Positions 63,852-64,000 of a DNA stretch of 64,000 bases are shown one piece after another (position 1 is the stretch's first letter; the number at the start of each line of letters is the position of its first letter). The notes beneath the pieces were generated by a model, which worked only from the letters and a program-made list of their open reading frames with translations, was not told the origin of the DNA and made no database searches. The stretch is from Chitinasiproducens palmae (GTDB taxonomy: Bacteria > Pseudomonadota > Gammaproteobacteria > Burkholderiales > Burkholderiaceae), in NCBI RefSeq assembly GCF_900095735.1, contig NZ_FNLO01000005.1:271309-335308 (forward strand), given 5' to 3'. The position numbers and the translations under genes were made by a program.

Positions 63852-64000
63852 ATGGCACTAACGCAAACGGATCTCGACGCGCTCGATCAGGCGATCGCCT
63901 CGGGCGTGTTGACCTGCGAGCTGGACGGGCAACGCGTGACGTATCAATCGACGGACCAACTGATGCGAGCAAGGGCATTCGTGGAAAAGCGCGTGCTCGG
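63852..64000 (+). CDS. gpW-like head-tail joining protein, truncated by the window end
   Basis: The visible 49 residues (MALTQTDLDALDQAIASGVL, then TCELDGQRVTYQSTDQLMRA) fit the small gpW fold: a helix, two strands, a helix. It lies eight bases after the terminase stop, the expected order in lambda-like head modules. The 3' end is outside the window. Confidence 0.82.
   Translation, partial: MALTQTDLDALDQAIASGVLTCELDGQRVTYQSTDQLMRARAFVEKRVL

Overview
The window reads as chromosome of a GC-rich beta-proteobacterium of the Burkholderiaceae (Burkholderia, Paraburkholderia or Caballeronia type). The evidence is a Gram-negative general porin, an SOS-controlled imuA-imuB-dnaE2 cassette, many catabolic ABC and TRAP clusters with IclR, GntR and Lrp regulators, and GC-biased third codon positions on both strands. 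I could run no database search, so family names come from motifs, length and context.

Left arm, about 1.1 to 18.2 kb, + strand: a catabolic island. It encodes a porin, an ABC importer (ATPase, permease and a distant periplasmic binding protein), three SDR-type enzymes including the fragment at position 1, a cupin, an alpha/beta hydrolase, an IclR regulator, a ThDP enzyme, an aspartate-dehydrogenase-like protein, an aldehyde dehydrogenase, two small unknown proteins, a Rieske oxygenase, a RidA protein, the matching FMN/2Fe-2S reductase and a two-domain VOC (extradiol-type) protein. Three promoters in it (porin, ABC operon, binding protein) carry the same inverted repeat, about GTTCC-N6-GGAAC, about 20 bp after the -10 box. 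This makes a single-regulator regulon likely, with the internal IclR protein the obvious candidate. I do not recognise the pathway as a described one. Its gene mix points to oxygenolytic breakdown of an aromatic, possibly nitrogen-bearing, compound.

Middle, about 18.8 to 46.1 kb: a YggT membrane protein, a CPA1 Na+/H+ antiporter, and imuA-imuB-dnaE2 behind a LexA box. A GntR regulator follows, next to a seven-gene minus-strand operon (IPMDH-like dehydrogenase, IlvD/Edd dehydratase, SDR, FAH hydrolase, TRAP binding protein, fused TRAP permease, amidohydrolase) with a divergent SDR. This set resembles the non-phosphorylating sugar-acid (fuconate/rhamnonate-like) route ending in an aldol-type hydrolysis. 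Then come a PGDYG protein, a GAF-PAS-GGDEF cyclase, an AEC carrier, a chemoreceptor, lrgA/lrgB-type genes and an Lrp regulator.

Junction, about 46.1 to 50.2 kb: small unknown genes, a lower-GC acyltransferase, a decayed SRAP gene cut by an IS3 transposase remnant, and the 3' half of a tRNA-Lys(CTT) gene followed by its terminator.

Right arm, about 50.16 kb to the window end: the left part of a lambda-like prophage inserted in tRNA-Lys. It has an integrase, a DUF4224 protein, a membrane protein gene on the opposite strand, a ParB-like gene, a leftward string of tiny overlapping genes, a repressor and a divergent Cro-like gene, a CII-like protein, DnaB, an O-like protein and a zinc-finger Q-like protein. 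A terminator, a putative structural protein, both terminase subunits and the start of a gpW-like gene complete it. PL and PR share the same operator and -10 arrangement. The short repressor gene contains a LexA box just upstream of a small gene, a layout that suggests a LexA-controlled antirepressor switch.
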